Source: Mariannaea sp. PMI_226 (Eukaryota; Ascomycota; Sordariomycetes; Hypocreales; Nectriaceae). Taken from it: a stretch of 64,000 nt of DNA. A program made the position numbers and the translations under genes. The notes beneath the pieces are model-generated. The model had not been told where the DNA came from. It did no database searches and saw only the letters and a program-made list of their open reading frames with translations. The stretch lies in contig JANFOG010000004.1 of assembly GCA_024336345.1 (NCBI GenBank), forward strand, positions 124,001 through 188,000. The letters run 5' to 3'. Positions 45,195-55,677 of the stretch are shown piece after piece (within the stretch, counting starts at the first letter, position 1; the number at the start of each line of letters is the position of its first letter).

Positions 45195-46043
45195 ATTTGG
45201 TACCTTGAACGTGAGACTGTAAATGGTCCCAAGAACGGTGATGATCTGGTGCTAGGCCGCGTTATAAAGCTGCCATGGGTATGTAACTTCATGCTCGAAC
45301 ATGTCATCTCGGAAATCCAGCCATCTTGTTTTCCTCCACACCCATATTCCACTTCATCACGCTAATACCACTTCTGAGGAAAGTCGTCACGCGATGCTAT
45401 GAGCTATCAAAGCCAATGCTACTAGTGAAGGCTATGAAACGGCCTAGAGATAATCTTTAGCACATATCTCCCAAACCTGCGTAAGCGCTAATAAACCTGC
45501 ACTTCCCCACGAAGCATTATAACTCGACCCCATTTACGCCCAGCTAGTGATGCCTCAGATTGATATGATTAAATCTGTCTCAATACCTTCCCAAAAGAAA
45601 AGAAAAAAAAGGGTGAGTTTGCCCTCTTAATGAAGAATTTCACACTTGAGAGGGTCAAATAATGATAGGACTTGCCTATTAGGCACCCCTTGTATGCTTG
45701 ATAAGCAATTTCTAATGATGACTCCGTAGTTGGTCTTTATTTTTCGATTACAATCATCAGCTGAAAGAATAAACTGAATAAACTCTAGTCTCAAACTAAT
45801 TTCTTCTTTCGTACCCTCCGGCTTTTACTACCCTTGTAGACCGCCTAGGTCGATCATTGTCACGCCCGACAACTATGTGTCCGCATGTCTGAGCGGTCAT
45901 TCTAGCTTAGAGCCATGATATCAGATATCACCGAGTGAAAGCTACTCTTTGTATAACTATAAATATTAGAGCGTATTCGGTCTTTTGATGGACCCTGCCT
46001 TCACGACAAGATTCAATCCTCCAAGTCAATCTTCTAAGTCAAA
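45195..46043. other. intergenic, divergent promoters
   Basis: An 849-bp spacer between the divergently transcribed amidoligase gene and a small secreted protein gene, AT-rich in the middle. A TATAAATA element for the rightward gene is listed separately. Confidence 0.6.
45958..45965 (+). promoter_or_regulatory. TATA box of the small secreted protein gene
   Basis: TATAAATA sits about 80 bp upstream of the ATG at 46044, a good fit for a fungal core promoter. Confidence 0.5.
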
Positions 46044-46530
46044 ATGCATGCCTCTGCCGTCTTGCTCTCTATTGCGTCCCTGATGCCAGGTTTGGCCATT
46101 GCCAAGGGGGGGGGGCCACAAACGGTAACAGTGACGGTCATCTCTACAGTCACAGCGCCGCTTTCAATCCCTACCTCTGGGACCACAGTTGTAGGTGCCA
46201 ACGCCATACAACCATTTTGGTGGCAAACATCGCTAACCAGGCCACTCTTGCCTCCCGCAGCGTAACGATGGAGATAAGGTTATGTGGGTTCAGGGTACTC
46301 GTGACTCTGGATCCTCTTATGTTGAGCCAGGCAACTTTATCGTCGTGACTTGCGGATGGCTATTCGCTTGGGCCGACGGAGTGGATGGGCGAGCCTTCGG
46401 ATTCGATCTGGGAACCCCCGAGCTTCACTATAAGGATGGCGTTCTCACTGATCCCTGTATGCTTCTGATCTCCAAAGGTTCTTATTCCCAAATACTGACT
46501 ACCTTTACAGCCGGCAATCCTATTAATTAG
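46044..46530 (+). CDS. small secreted protein, unknown
   Basis: Model of two exons, 46044-46194 and 46241-46530, with a 46-nt GTGCCA..CCAG intron (branch GCTAAC), giving 146 aa. Signal peptide MHASAVLLSIASLMPGLAIA, then KGGG, a Thr/Val-rich stretch (QTVTVTVISTVTAP) and a compact domain with GDKVMWVQGTRDSGSSYV, VVTCGWLFAWADG and LTDPCMLLISKGSY. Three Cys are present in the mature part. Without the intron the first frame stops at about 46265, and the two halves are in different frames, so the intron (or a frameshift) is required. The G10 run at 46106-46115 inside exon 1 is a risk for sequence error. No family was recognised; it could be an effector-like or wall protein. Confidence 0.6.
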
Positions 46531-47578
46531 GTATTTGCGGTACCACGAAAGTTGAGTCCTGCGCTTCTCATCAACCCGTCGACTGTATAGACAACTATTC
46601 CCTGGAATCACGGATGGTATAACCCAGAAGCAACGATGAAGAGGAAACTTCAGATTGGTAGATATCGTTTTCAATGACAGTAATAAAGCTTAACGCCCAA
46701 CTCCAAGTCCCAGTGATAAGTTCCAGTGATAAATTCACTTAAGATCTTTCTAGTATTATTAGCTGGAATCTATCCATTAGTACGATGTATTATTAAGTTA
46801 GGGGCTAAAGTGACAACGGTCAAATCGATTACCCTCCTGATTTAAGCATCCAAAGCGATATTGCCGCGCAAGGATTGCGGTTTTTCGGATCCTTGCCATG
46901 ACGTATGCTTCTAGTCCATATCGAATGATCTAGCGATCAACTCATGACAATCCACGACAATCCACGACAATCCACGACAATCCACGACAATCCACGACAA
47001 TCTCCCCTGGAGTCGAGAACCAGAATTGTTTTCCACCAAGTCAGTACCGATTGCCTGTGGGCTTTTTGATAAACATTCTCTAATGATTGATGCTTCTCTT
47101 TGGATGGTGTTGTGCTCGCCGATGAGGTACTGTCCAAATCTGTGCAGACTACACTGAACTGCTTGGTGGATGATTCATGGAAAATTCACCTGGACAATTC
47201 TCGGATAGGCGAAGTAATTTCCATTAGATATTCCCCCGTGCTAATAAGTCACTTGGTATATGTTCTTATCTTCCCTGGCAAAAGTGAATTGTACCCATGC
47301 TAATGGGCCAGGATACATGTTTATCGGGATGCAGGCACAAAAATGTTGGTCACCGGTATGCGCACTTGATACTCAACCGAATAGTATCTAGAATTTCTAT
47401 CGAATCTACATGCATCATCCTACTATATACTTCCTCAACAAACGCACGACTAACAATTACTCGTCTGACCGCTAGATACAAGTCAAAACGCCCCGCTGAA
47501 ATCTTGACCGCGTAATATGCTATAAACAGAAAAGAAAAACAGAACCTCCTGACAAAACTCATCTCTCTATCCGCGATA
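46531..47578. other. intergenic region with minisatellite
   Basis: About 1 kb between convergent genes. It contains the 10-bp minisatellite at 46941-47003 and no recognisable gene. Confidence 0.6.
46941..47003. repeat. 10-bp minisatellite (TCCACGACAA)n
   Basis: Five perfect copies of TCCACGACAA at 46951-47000, preceded by a diverged copy (CTCATGACAA) and followed by a partial one. The period is 10 bp, close to one helical turn. Confidence 0.95.
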
Positions 47579-48346
47579 TTACCCTTCGTTGACGAGACCG
47601 TAGTTGGTTGTAAGAATGCGTCTGATGATGGCATCCAAACCAGGCATGGTGCTATCTTCGGCGACTCTGAGACCCCTCGCCACGCCTGCAAAGGTGGTGT
47701 AAATGCCAATGGTAATCAGTGACTCGACAATCTCGGGGACGGTGAAGATGGTCTGCGCCTCGGCAATAGTTGACAGCTTATTTGCGCGTGTTTTAAGTTG
47801 CTCATCAATGATGCGCAGCAATACGCGCTCGCGGTGGGTCCAGGGACCCTTTCCAGCGTCGATGTCAGCGATTGTCATGTTGAGGGAGTTGATCTTGTCA
47901 TAGGACCAGCCGATAATCTCCAGGCCGTGAGCGTTGTTGTCAAACACGTACTCGGCGTCAAGCTGGATACCCGTGCGGCAGACGATGGTAAGCCAGTCGG
48001 CAATTGGTAGAATTCGAGTTGTGCCGACAAATTCTCCGCCCAGTACCCCCATCAGAGGGACGAAAAGACCTTGAGCATGAGCGAGTGTCGACAGCAGTGT
48101 TCGAGGGAATGGAATGGTCTTAAGGGCCTCGAGGACCGCCGGGTCGGCGCCAGTGGTGTTGAAAAGAGGAACAAGGGGCAGAGAGTCCTTGGGGGAGAAC
48201 TTGATGTTGGAGAACTTCATATTGGGCGGAGGGATCACTCCGCTTGTAGGTGCTGGTGCAGGCGGGGCGGAGGATGTTATGGCAGCAGGCATAGCCGCTA
48301 CGGATCCAATGGCGGAGATGAAGGAAAGGCAATTGAAGAACTTCAT
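47579..48346 (-). CDS. secreted AhpD/carboxymuconolactone decarboxylase-like protein
   Basis: A single exon of 255 aa with a signal peptide (MKFFNCLSFISAIGSVAAMPA), a Pro/Ala-rich linker (SSAPPAPAPTSGVIPPP), then an all-helical domain. The segment WLTIVCRTGIQLDAEYVFDNNAHGLEIIGW is the AhpD-like core with the conserved Cys, Glu and His positions. RVLLRIIDEQLKTR and VPEIVESLITIGIYTTFAGVARGL are the helices that follow in the CMD fold. The usual CxxC redox pair is not visible, so peroxidase-reducing chemistry is doubtful. Fungal relatives are often annotated as AhpD-like or 4-carboxymuconolactone decarboxylase family. The secretory signal is unusual for the fold. Role unknown. Confidence 0.82.
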   Translation of the reverse strand: MKFFNCLSFISAIGSVAAMPAAITSSAPPAPAPTSGVIPPPNMKFSNIKFSPKDSLPLVPLFNTTGADPAVLEALKTIPFPRTLLSTLAHAQGLFVPLMGVLGGEFVGTTRILPIADWLTIVCRTGIQLDAEYVFDNNAHGLEIIGWSYDKINSLNMTIADIDAGKGPWTHRERVLLRIIDEQLKTRANKLSTIAEAQTIFTVPEIVESLITIGIYTTFAGVARGLRVAEDSTMPGLDAIIRRILTTNYGLVNEG

Positions 48347-49683
48347 TGTGGCGATGAAGAGTGTATTATTTTTTTTATGTCGAGAGGTTCTAAGAGAGCA
48401 GGTAGAAAATGGTAGTGAAGAATACCAGAAACAACCGTTTCAATGAAAAAATCAGAGGAAGACAAAGAAATCAGAAGACTGCCGTGTGCTAGATAAGAAG
48501 CTCTTAAGAATAGTGTAGGAAGAGAATCTTGATATATACAAGAGTATGAGAGTATTGGCGAAGATGTTGTGAGGATGATGATGGTGATGATGATGATGAA
48601 AAAAAGTAGACAGTAAAGCGTACCATAAGTCCTCATATATACCTCAAAGTCAGAAGAATATTGATTAGCACAGTCAGTTCCATACGTGATGATCAGCAAG
48701 CCTCAACTGAACCGAGCCCCATTGTGAATAGACCTGAAAATGTATTTCCGGATCGCATCAGCCTTGTCAGGTTTGCTCGATCCCAACGGTAGCTCAGCCC
48801 CTTCCCGATAAATGCATATTACCCTCGTGGTGACTACAGCCACGGATGTACCAAAGTTGGACATATAGCACAGCCATGCTTGTTTTCGCTGTCACGCTGC
48901 ATCATCTTCAGCAAGCAAATAAGATCATAGCACCAGCAAACGGTGAGACATGAAGATTGCCGCTGTGCATTAGCGCGCTCTGTCATGTGCATTTGCAACT
49001 TTGGCGTGAGTAGCAACGCTAGCAGCGCTAGCAGCCCTTACTCAAAAGGGAACCAGGATGACTATTCTTGGGTTGTGTTGAAGATTCCTCCCCGAAATAC
49101 GACGGGGGCCTTCTCCGCCATCTCCTCCAAATATGCCTCACCCGCAAAGGACCTGGCCAATCAGACCAGCAGAATCAAGCGATTAATGGCCCAGCGCGGG
49201 AAGCCACCTTTTTTATGTTCGAGATAAAGTATGAGACAAAATGGAGATTTCAACCCCACACGCAGTCTACACAGTATACACAGTAAACGGTCGACAGGGG
49301 TTCTGCAGGAGATGCAAGGTGATACTAAAAATGGGTGGGAGCGATCCTAAGAGCAATATTGAGACGCGAACGAACGGCTGCCTTCTTAGGGCTGCCTTCT
49401 TAGGGCTGCCTGTTGGTAGTTACAAGCTGCACCTGTTTAACCCGTTGTATGTATGTTGATTGCAGCGAAAAAAGAAAAAATTCTGATTAAGAGATGAACG
49501 GTCTATGAAATTCTATGAATTTAAACTGATTTATGGATATTTGGAGTTTTCATTGAAATAAAAATGCAACATTGCTGTAAATAACGCCAATAGCTAGCCT
49601 CACCCCCCCATGACATAAGCCTCAGAAATTATGATAGCCAAACATCAACGACCCTTTAGAACGATTTGCGAATACCCATCATT
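48347..49683. other. intergenic region with simple repeats
   Basis: About 1.3 kb holding the AhpD-like promoter, a GATGATG-rich simple repeat near 48572-48600 and a 14-bp direct repeat (GGCTGCCTTCTTAG at 49376 and 49390 plus a partial copy). No gene was recognised. Confidence 0.6.
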
Positions 49684-51505
49684 CTACTTCTCGCCTTTCT
49701 GCATTTTCGCTTGCGCTGTCTTGTGCACCAGTGTAGCCCAGCCCAGAAGGCAAAATCCAACTAGGACGGCAACGCCACTGAAGATCTGAAGACCCCTGTA
49801 CGATGAACTCCCTTTCAGAAGTGCCCCCGCAATGGGGTTACCAACGAGGAGGCCGAAACCTGCAAAGCTAAATGACATGCCAAGTCGCGTGCCAACTTTG
49901 CTAATGTCTGGGGAGATGGAGACTAGCGCTGTTGGGGGAAGCGAGACGACAGCCCCTGAGAAGAAGCCGTACAAGATGGCAAAGGCGATGACACCAGCCA
50001 GATTCTGGATGGGAATCCAGAAAAAGACGAGGATGCCAGAAGTGAAGATGCAAAACAACAAAATGTTGAGTGACCCCGCGTAGTTGGCAATGAGGTTTGG
50101 GATCAGCCTTCCAAAGAAGGAGCCGGAATTGAGCACAGCCAGCAGGTAGAATGCTAGCGAGGCACTCACGTCAAGCTGGGACCTGGAGTAGGAAGGCAGG
50201 TAAAAGAAGGGAATGTACAATCCAACAAATGTAAAGAACAACGACAGGCTGAAGAGCGTGAAAGAAAGGTCCTTAAAGGCAGCCAGATCAAGCAGTGTTC
50301 GCTTCTTCCCTGGGATGCTACGCGGCTTCATGACGATGAAGGGCCAGATCAACGTCGCAAGGACGATGAACGCAAGAATACGACAGGCCCAGCCGTAGCC
50401 AACATGGTCGAGTGCCTGTTTGAACACGATGGGGAAGACCACACCACCAAAGCTACCTCCAGCCGCAGCGATACCTGTCGCAAAGGGGCGTCGGGTGGTG
50501 AAGTACTGCGCGACAATAGCAACACTCGGGACGAAAAGGCAGCCTGCTCCCAGACCCACAAGGAGACTGAGAGAAAGGAAGATGCCAAAGTATTCGCGCA
50601 CCTCGCCTGCAATGAGCAACCCCATGAAGATCAACGACGCGCCCACACCAATCAGGCCACGGAGGTAGCCAAGGTCATAAAGCGGCCCGCTCAAGACGCC
50701 TACCACGATGAGAAGGAAACCCTGAACGGTGCCGATCCAGGAGATGGATGAAGGCGGGAATGACGACAAATAATTTTCCCGAAAAAATTCTTGGAAAACG
50801 CCAAATGTGTTCACGAGTCCCCTGCAAATTTTTGTTAGCAACCCAACAAAAAAAAACATTTGATATTGCTATGCTTGGTACAAGGACTTACCATGAACTG
50901 AAGAACAGTAAGAAAGCGCCCACAACTTGAAGCCATGCTGTTGTACCGCCGTTGGGGGGCGGGGAAGGTGTTGGAGCAGGTGGTGGTGCAGGCGTTATGA
51001 GAGTAGGCGTAGACAGATTGGACAGGGCCTCGATATCTCGCTGAGGAATGTGAATAGGGGTTGAGGTATCACTCCTGGGAGGTGCTTCAGAGACCTCACT
51101 CACGGGTCTCTGTGGGTGAGTCTCCCGATAGCTGTATAACTGTTGGGGAACCCAGGGACCGTTTCCGCCGGCCGAGTTCATATTGGTAAAGGACATGTGG
51201 TGGTGGTTTTCATCCAGTGGAGAGTAGGACCTTGCCGGAGCCATACCCATGTCAAGGTCGTCGCCATCATGCATATGACCGGAGTGGTATCTATGAGCAG
51301 GCTCGTCTACACGTGGTGTGAGATGGCGACTTTGGCACATGCAAGTCTGCAAGGCCGGATGGTTCATCACATGTAGCTGGTGAGGCATGCCGCGAGGGAC
51401 TTGGGAGTAGACTTCCTCCTGTATAGATTCCCTGCTTGCTTGCAGTGGGCGAGACAGAGAGTCTCGAGAGGAAGAGTTGAGAGGCTTTCTCCTGATCTGG
51501 GACAT
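49684..51505 (-). CDS. MFS transporter, monocarboxylate/MCH type
   Basis: Two exons (51505-50892, 50821-49684) with a 70-nt GTAAGT..GCAG intron close to 583 aa. The first 185 residues are cytosolic and disordered: basic/Ser-rich start (MSQIRRKPLNSSSRDS), His/Met-rich middle, then PAPPPAPTPSPPPNGG. Twelve spans follow, starting WLQVVGAFLLFFSSWGLVNTFGVFQEFF. That opening, FVPSVAIVAQYFTTRRPFATGIAAAGGSFGGVVFP and GYGWACRILAFIVL are typical of the monocarboxylate porter branch of MFS (fungal MCH proteins, some of which export metabolites). It is divergent from the MDR reductase gene and 4 kb from an NRPS, so product export is a possible role. That link is positional only. Confidence 0.9.
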
Positions 51506-52367
51506 GCTGGCGAATGATGCAATCAATGAATGACGTCGGGAGAGTGAGAGAGAGAAGGGTGGGAGGGTAGATGAATTGGAGGGAGGGGGCAATAGAGAAG
51601 GATATAGTTTACACCGAGGAGACTCTATCTGACAGTGCTAGAACGTTTTTTTTTTTCGAAGGGGTATGAGGAGGAATTATAACAGAGTAGACTAGGGTGG
51701 TGCATCTACAAATTCTTCACTTGCGCCACATTACCGTGTAGGTTGGGCGTTCTCGGCGGGTTTCCTTGCGGTTATTTTTATCCTATATTTCTCCACGAGC
51801 AAAAAAATTAGCCTCCATCACGATTGAAACCGTCATCTGGTAGGGATGTCTCGGAGCCTTTGCTGCATGTCGAAGTGTGATCCAAAATTAGCGTGGTGCC
51901 TGTTTTGCTGGTCACACATTGGACGGTCAGCCAGTCTCCTCCAAAGTGGCCATGCCGGGGGTCTTGGAAGCACAGCCCTGCCCAGCTCGGCACTTGAGCT
52001 GCGCAAATAAATGCATCCCGCATTGATCGTATTAGGGTTATGTAACTTGTGAATATATCGATTAGGTAGCAAGCGTCTTACTACCCCTCTTTTACAGGGC
52101 TCTTTGCCGCAATCCTAGCCTCACCTCAGCGACAGGGTGCTCGCGGACCAACTGTCACGCCAGAGAAACTTCCGACATCTGACGGACTAAAGTATACACG
52201 TCAATAAACCAAAGTACATGATGCACTTATTGTCCGCGGCATTCTTTTGCCTCGGTCACCGATAAATAATTTTATTCCTTTTTTTTTTTTTTCAAATAAA
52301 CTGCAGAGCACCTTTCCAACTTTTTTAGATCCTCTATTCACTCCCTCTCAAAGAACGGGAAAAAAAA
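51506..52367. promoter_or_regulatory. bidirectional promoter region, MFS / MDR reductase
   Basis: An 862-bp region between divergent ATGs at 51505 and 52368. A T-rich tract at about 52272-52292 and A8 immediately before the reductase ATG are typical fungal leader features. No specific operator was identified. Confidence 0.55.
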
Positions 52368-53420
52368 ATGGACTCAACATCCGTCATCACCAAGAGTGCC
52401 GCCTCCAAGGCCATCAATCTCCACGACCCTGCCGTTCCTCTCCCGACCAACGCAGATGTACTTGTCAAATTTCACTTCTCACCCATTAATCCGCTCGACC
52501 TGGCTGTAATTGCCGGCGCTTACCCGGTGAAGCCGCATTTTGAGCACAGTGGCGAGTCGATTCTTGGCTTCGATGGAGTTGGCGAAGTCGTCTGGTTGGG
52601 CCCAGATGTGAAGCGGCTCCAGCTGGGAGATTATGTCGTCCCTGCAAAGTATGGCATCGGCACTTGGCGCAGCCACGCTGTCATTAACGAGGAGCTCCTC
52701 GATAAGATCCCGAAGCCGAATGATTTGCGGTTCGGTGCTATCATGCGTCTTGGGGTTACGCCGGCTTACTTTCTCGTTGAGAGCATGTGCAAACTCCGCC
52801 CGGGCGATTGGATTATCCAAAATGCCGGAACATCGGTGGTAGCCCAGATGGTTGTCCACTTTGCCCGCCGTCGGGGTATCAAGGTCCTCAGCGTTATTCG
52901 TGACCGCGAGGATGCAGCGTCGGTTATCGACATGTTATCCCCGGCTGAGGCCAAAACAGCTGTCACTCAGAGCATCGCCGTCACCGAGAGCCAGCTGGAT
53001 GAAGCCAAGCAGGGCAAGAAATTTGCTATGGCCATTGACTCAGTCGGTGGGTTTTCCGGACAGCAGGTTCTCGCCTGCCTCGCCGCTGGCGGCACATTTG
53101 TCCAACATGGATTCCTGTCAGGCACGGAACAGATCCTGCCGATGAATGCGGCCAGCTTTTGGGTGCGCCATTTGACAATGGTATCTTCTCGTTCATCCGC
53201 ACAGATGGCCGCTTTATCCGAAGACGAGCGCCGAGATCTATTTGCCTGGTTTGTCGAGCTGTTCAATCGCGGCGAGCTGCAACTCCCCAGTCTGGGAATG
53301 CAAGAGATCACATTCGAAGCGGCAAAGATGGATGATTCAAAAGCACAACTTGAACAAGCTGTTTCACGTGCCAAGAAGGGCAAACTGGGCCAGCGAAAGC
53401 AGCTTATTGTTTGGGGATAA
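52368..53420 (+). CDS. MDR-family enoyl reductase / quinone-oxidoreductase-like protein
   Basis: An intronless 350-aa frame. The ATG at 52368 is preceded by A8, a favourable context. An N-terminal GroES-like domain carries HFSPINPLDLAVIAGAYPVKP and ILGFDGVGEVVWLGPDV. The nucleotide-binding domain has PGDWIIQNAGTSVVAQMVVHFARRRGIKVLSVIRDRE (about 145-180), where Arg after the strand suggests NADPH. GGFSGQQVLACLAAGGTFVQHG and a C-terminal KKGKLGQRKQLIVW strand follow. The zinc ligands of true alcohol dehydrogenases are absent. It resembles the mitochondrial 2-enoyl thioester reductase (ETR1/MECR) branch, but no mitochondrial presequence is present, so a cytosolic reductase in secondary metabolism is possible. 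Substrate unknown. Confidence 0.88.
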   Translation: MDSTSVITKSAASKAINLHDPAVPLPTNADVLVKFHFSPINPLDLAVIAGAYPVKPHFEHSGESILGFDGVGEVVWLGPDVKRLQLGDYVVPAKYGIGTWRSHAVINEELLDKIPKPNDLRFGAIMRLGVTPAYFLVESMCKLRPGDWIIQNAGTSVVAQMVVHFARRRGIKVLSVIRDREDAASVIDMLSPAEAKTAVTQSIAVTESQLDEAKQGKKFAMAIDSVGGFSGQQVLACLAAGGTFVQHGFLSGTEQILPMNAASFWVRHLTMVSSRSSAQMAALSEDERRDLFAWFVELFNRGELQLPSLGMQEITFEAAKMDDSKAQLEQAVSRAKKGKLGQRKQLIVWG

Positions 53421-55677
53421 GGAGGATTTCCTTTTCTTCTGAATCGAATGTTTTCTTTTTCTTTTCTTCAATATTTTCATGCCTGTAAAATCTAGATAGC
53501 ATACAGTATTAGGTCATTGTCCAATTCTTCTACCATATCTCATTGAAAATGAAAATTTTCAATTCCATTAGAAAGATAAATATCTGGTGCTAGGTTCTCA
53601 CATAACTCTCAATTATTCAATAGCACCATAGATTATGGATAATCACCTCTGATGAATTTCACCGTCTTATTGGATGCGACAATGTTTCTGTGCTATTTTG
53701 GTTCTCCAGTGCGTTGATCTCTTGCCTTTCTAGGCACGTTGCTACACAAGACGTATTGACCGTTAAGTAGTACGTATATCTTTATCCTTCATGAAGACTA
53801 ATCTGTACATTACCTCCAAGCTGTCTCACATCCAGAGAATCAATCTTAAAAAAAAAAAAAAAAGAGCAGAATATTTCATTTCATTCTTCAGAAAAGGCTC
53901 GTATACCTTTCGCCACGTCGAGTGTAAGCCGCCAGCAAAGTAGGTACCTACTCAGCACACCATAGTCTAAGCTTATTAGCCAAGCCGTCGTCTGAAGTTC
54001 ACGAACTACCTATAGTTGTCCTTTGTTACTCTACATAGCTCTGCGCCACACGCACAGCCAATGCCCACGATGCTTCACAACAGCCACAAGGGGCTTGAAA
54101 AATGTGAGTGGTTGGTACACCTTATTAGGTGCAAGAACATCACTTTGGTAGATGCTCACCGCATGTTGCGGTGACGCATCCACTAGTTTCAATTCAAATT
54201 GACCCAAAAAAGAAACAAAAAAAAAATTCCTCTACAAGACGATTCCCTAATATCAATTATCGATCGCGTCACCAAATAGAGGTATCTCTTGGCGATAGCA
54301 TTCAAACCATTAGGTTCAGCGGAATACAATGGCTACCTAAATTTTCGTGAGGCTTACCCTGCACCGACCTGTACCGAGTCGGCTATCGCTTCTCCGCGAG
54401 CTCACGGAAAGCCCTGGGATGGCAGCTATAAAACCAAACTTAGCACGTTTGCTGCGCCTGGAAGACCCCCCAGAATAGTGATTGGCTGAAATGGGGCGCG
54501 TCAACCTAGCCACAGCTCATCGATATCCTTATACCGGGGTGTGCCAACGTTCCTGCAGATCATCGGCATAAGGTATTCACAGCCTTGAAAGGGTGTTGGC
54601 CCTGTTGGGCACCGTGATTGGGCATGCCCCATGCTCCTTCAATACAACCCTGTCAGCAGATGCCAATCCCGCCGTGCCCCGATCATTTGCTGTCATGCTT
54701 GTACCCACTGCCCACCTGTTTCGTACATCTTATGCGGTGGAGTGTGGATAGTCTTACAGCTCAAGTTCGTGGTATGTCTGCCAAATTTAGCCCTATTTCT
54801 TTGGTTCTCAGCTGAGCCTTACCCTTACTGCTACTACTACTGCTACTACTTACAGTTGGTGGCTGTAGGGCTTTGATACATCTATTTGCCTCATGTGCAT
54901 AGCCAAGATATTCCGCCGCTTGACTTGGTATGCTGGCTCCGTTTTTAGAAACCCTACCAGGCAGACCTTCCGTCGGATTCCCCTTCTCGTGACCGTTCAC
55001 ACAAAACTGTTTGCGCCTGAACACGGAGACTATTCTTCAAATCGACTGTGTCACCATGGCTATGCCGAAGGCACCTCTACCCTGCCCTATTCACCTATTT
55101 TGCGACTCATACGGGTCATAGCCAACTCATGACAGGCCGATCTGAATGGCTGAATACCCTATCAGATGTCTTGCTTCGAAGTCTCGGACTACGCCTCGCT
55201 GGCTTTTGCTGCTCTCACTCCTAAGCATGCTCGGGTTTGTGCTTCCGGAACCGAAGAGGGGGGATATTGAGCTCGATATTCGTGATCCTTGATCTGACTG
55301 TAACCGAAGGGTGAGAAGTCTATAGATACCACATGATATCCCCCGTAGTGTCCTTTCAGTTCTCTATTCCAAACACCATCACCATCTTGTCACTTTTCTT
55401 TCGGCCACTGACTACTCGCTTCATCATTTCCTTTTCTAGATTTTGCATTCCATTCTACCCAAACCCTTGAGCACACTCATTTCGTGCATGATAGAGAAGC
55501 TTTCCTATTTATTTCCTATTCGCATCTTGCCTTCGCTCAATTACACACGATACCCTCGGCCGTCAGGACCACAAGACATTAGATTCGGCATATTGCCATA
55601 GACATTTAGACTTCTTTTCTTTTGTTCTTCTTTTTTTTTTTTTCAGATTTACCCACAGATCTTTCACGGTAAAAAGC
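53421..55677. other. long intergenic region upstream of the NRPS
   Basis: About 2.26 kb. It contains A/T-rich runs (A15 at about 53850), a TAC/TGC triplet repeat at about 54826-54852 and, next to the NRPS start, T14 followed by TTTCAG at 55641-55646 that looks like a 3' splice site. No gene was recognised. The length is generous for a promoter. Confidence 0.55.

Noticed and set aside
48560..48605. GATGATG-rich stretch as a possible regulatory array
   Set aside because: An ordinary imperfect trinucleotide repeat; no evidence of function.
54129..55132. Short plus frames upstream of the NRPS
   Set aside because: No motif, no splice structure linking them to the NRPS; treated as promoter sequence.
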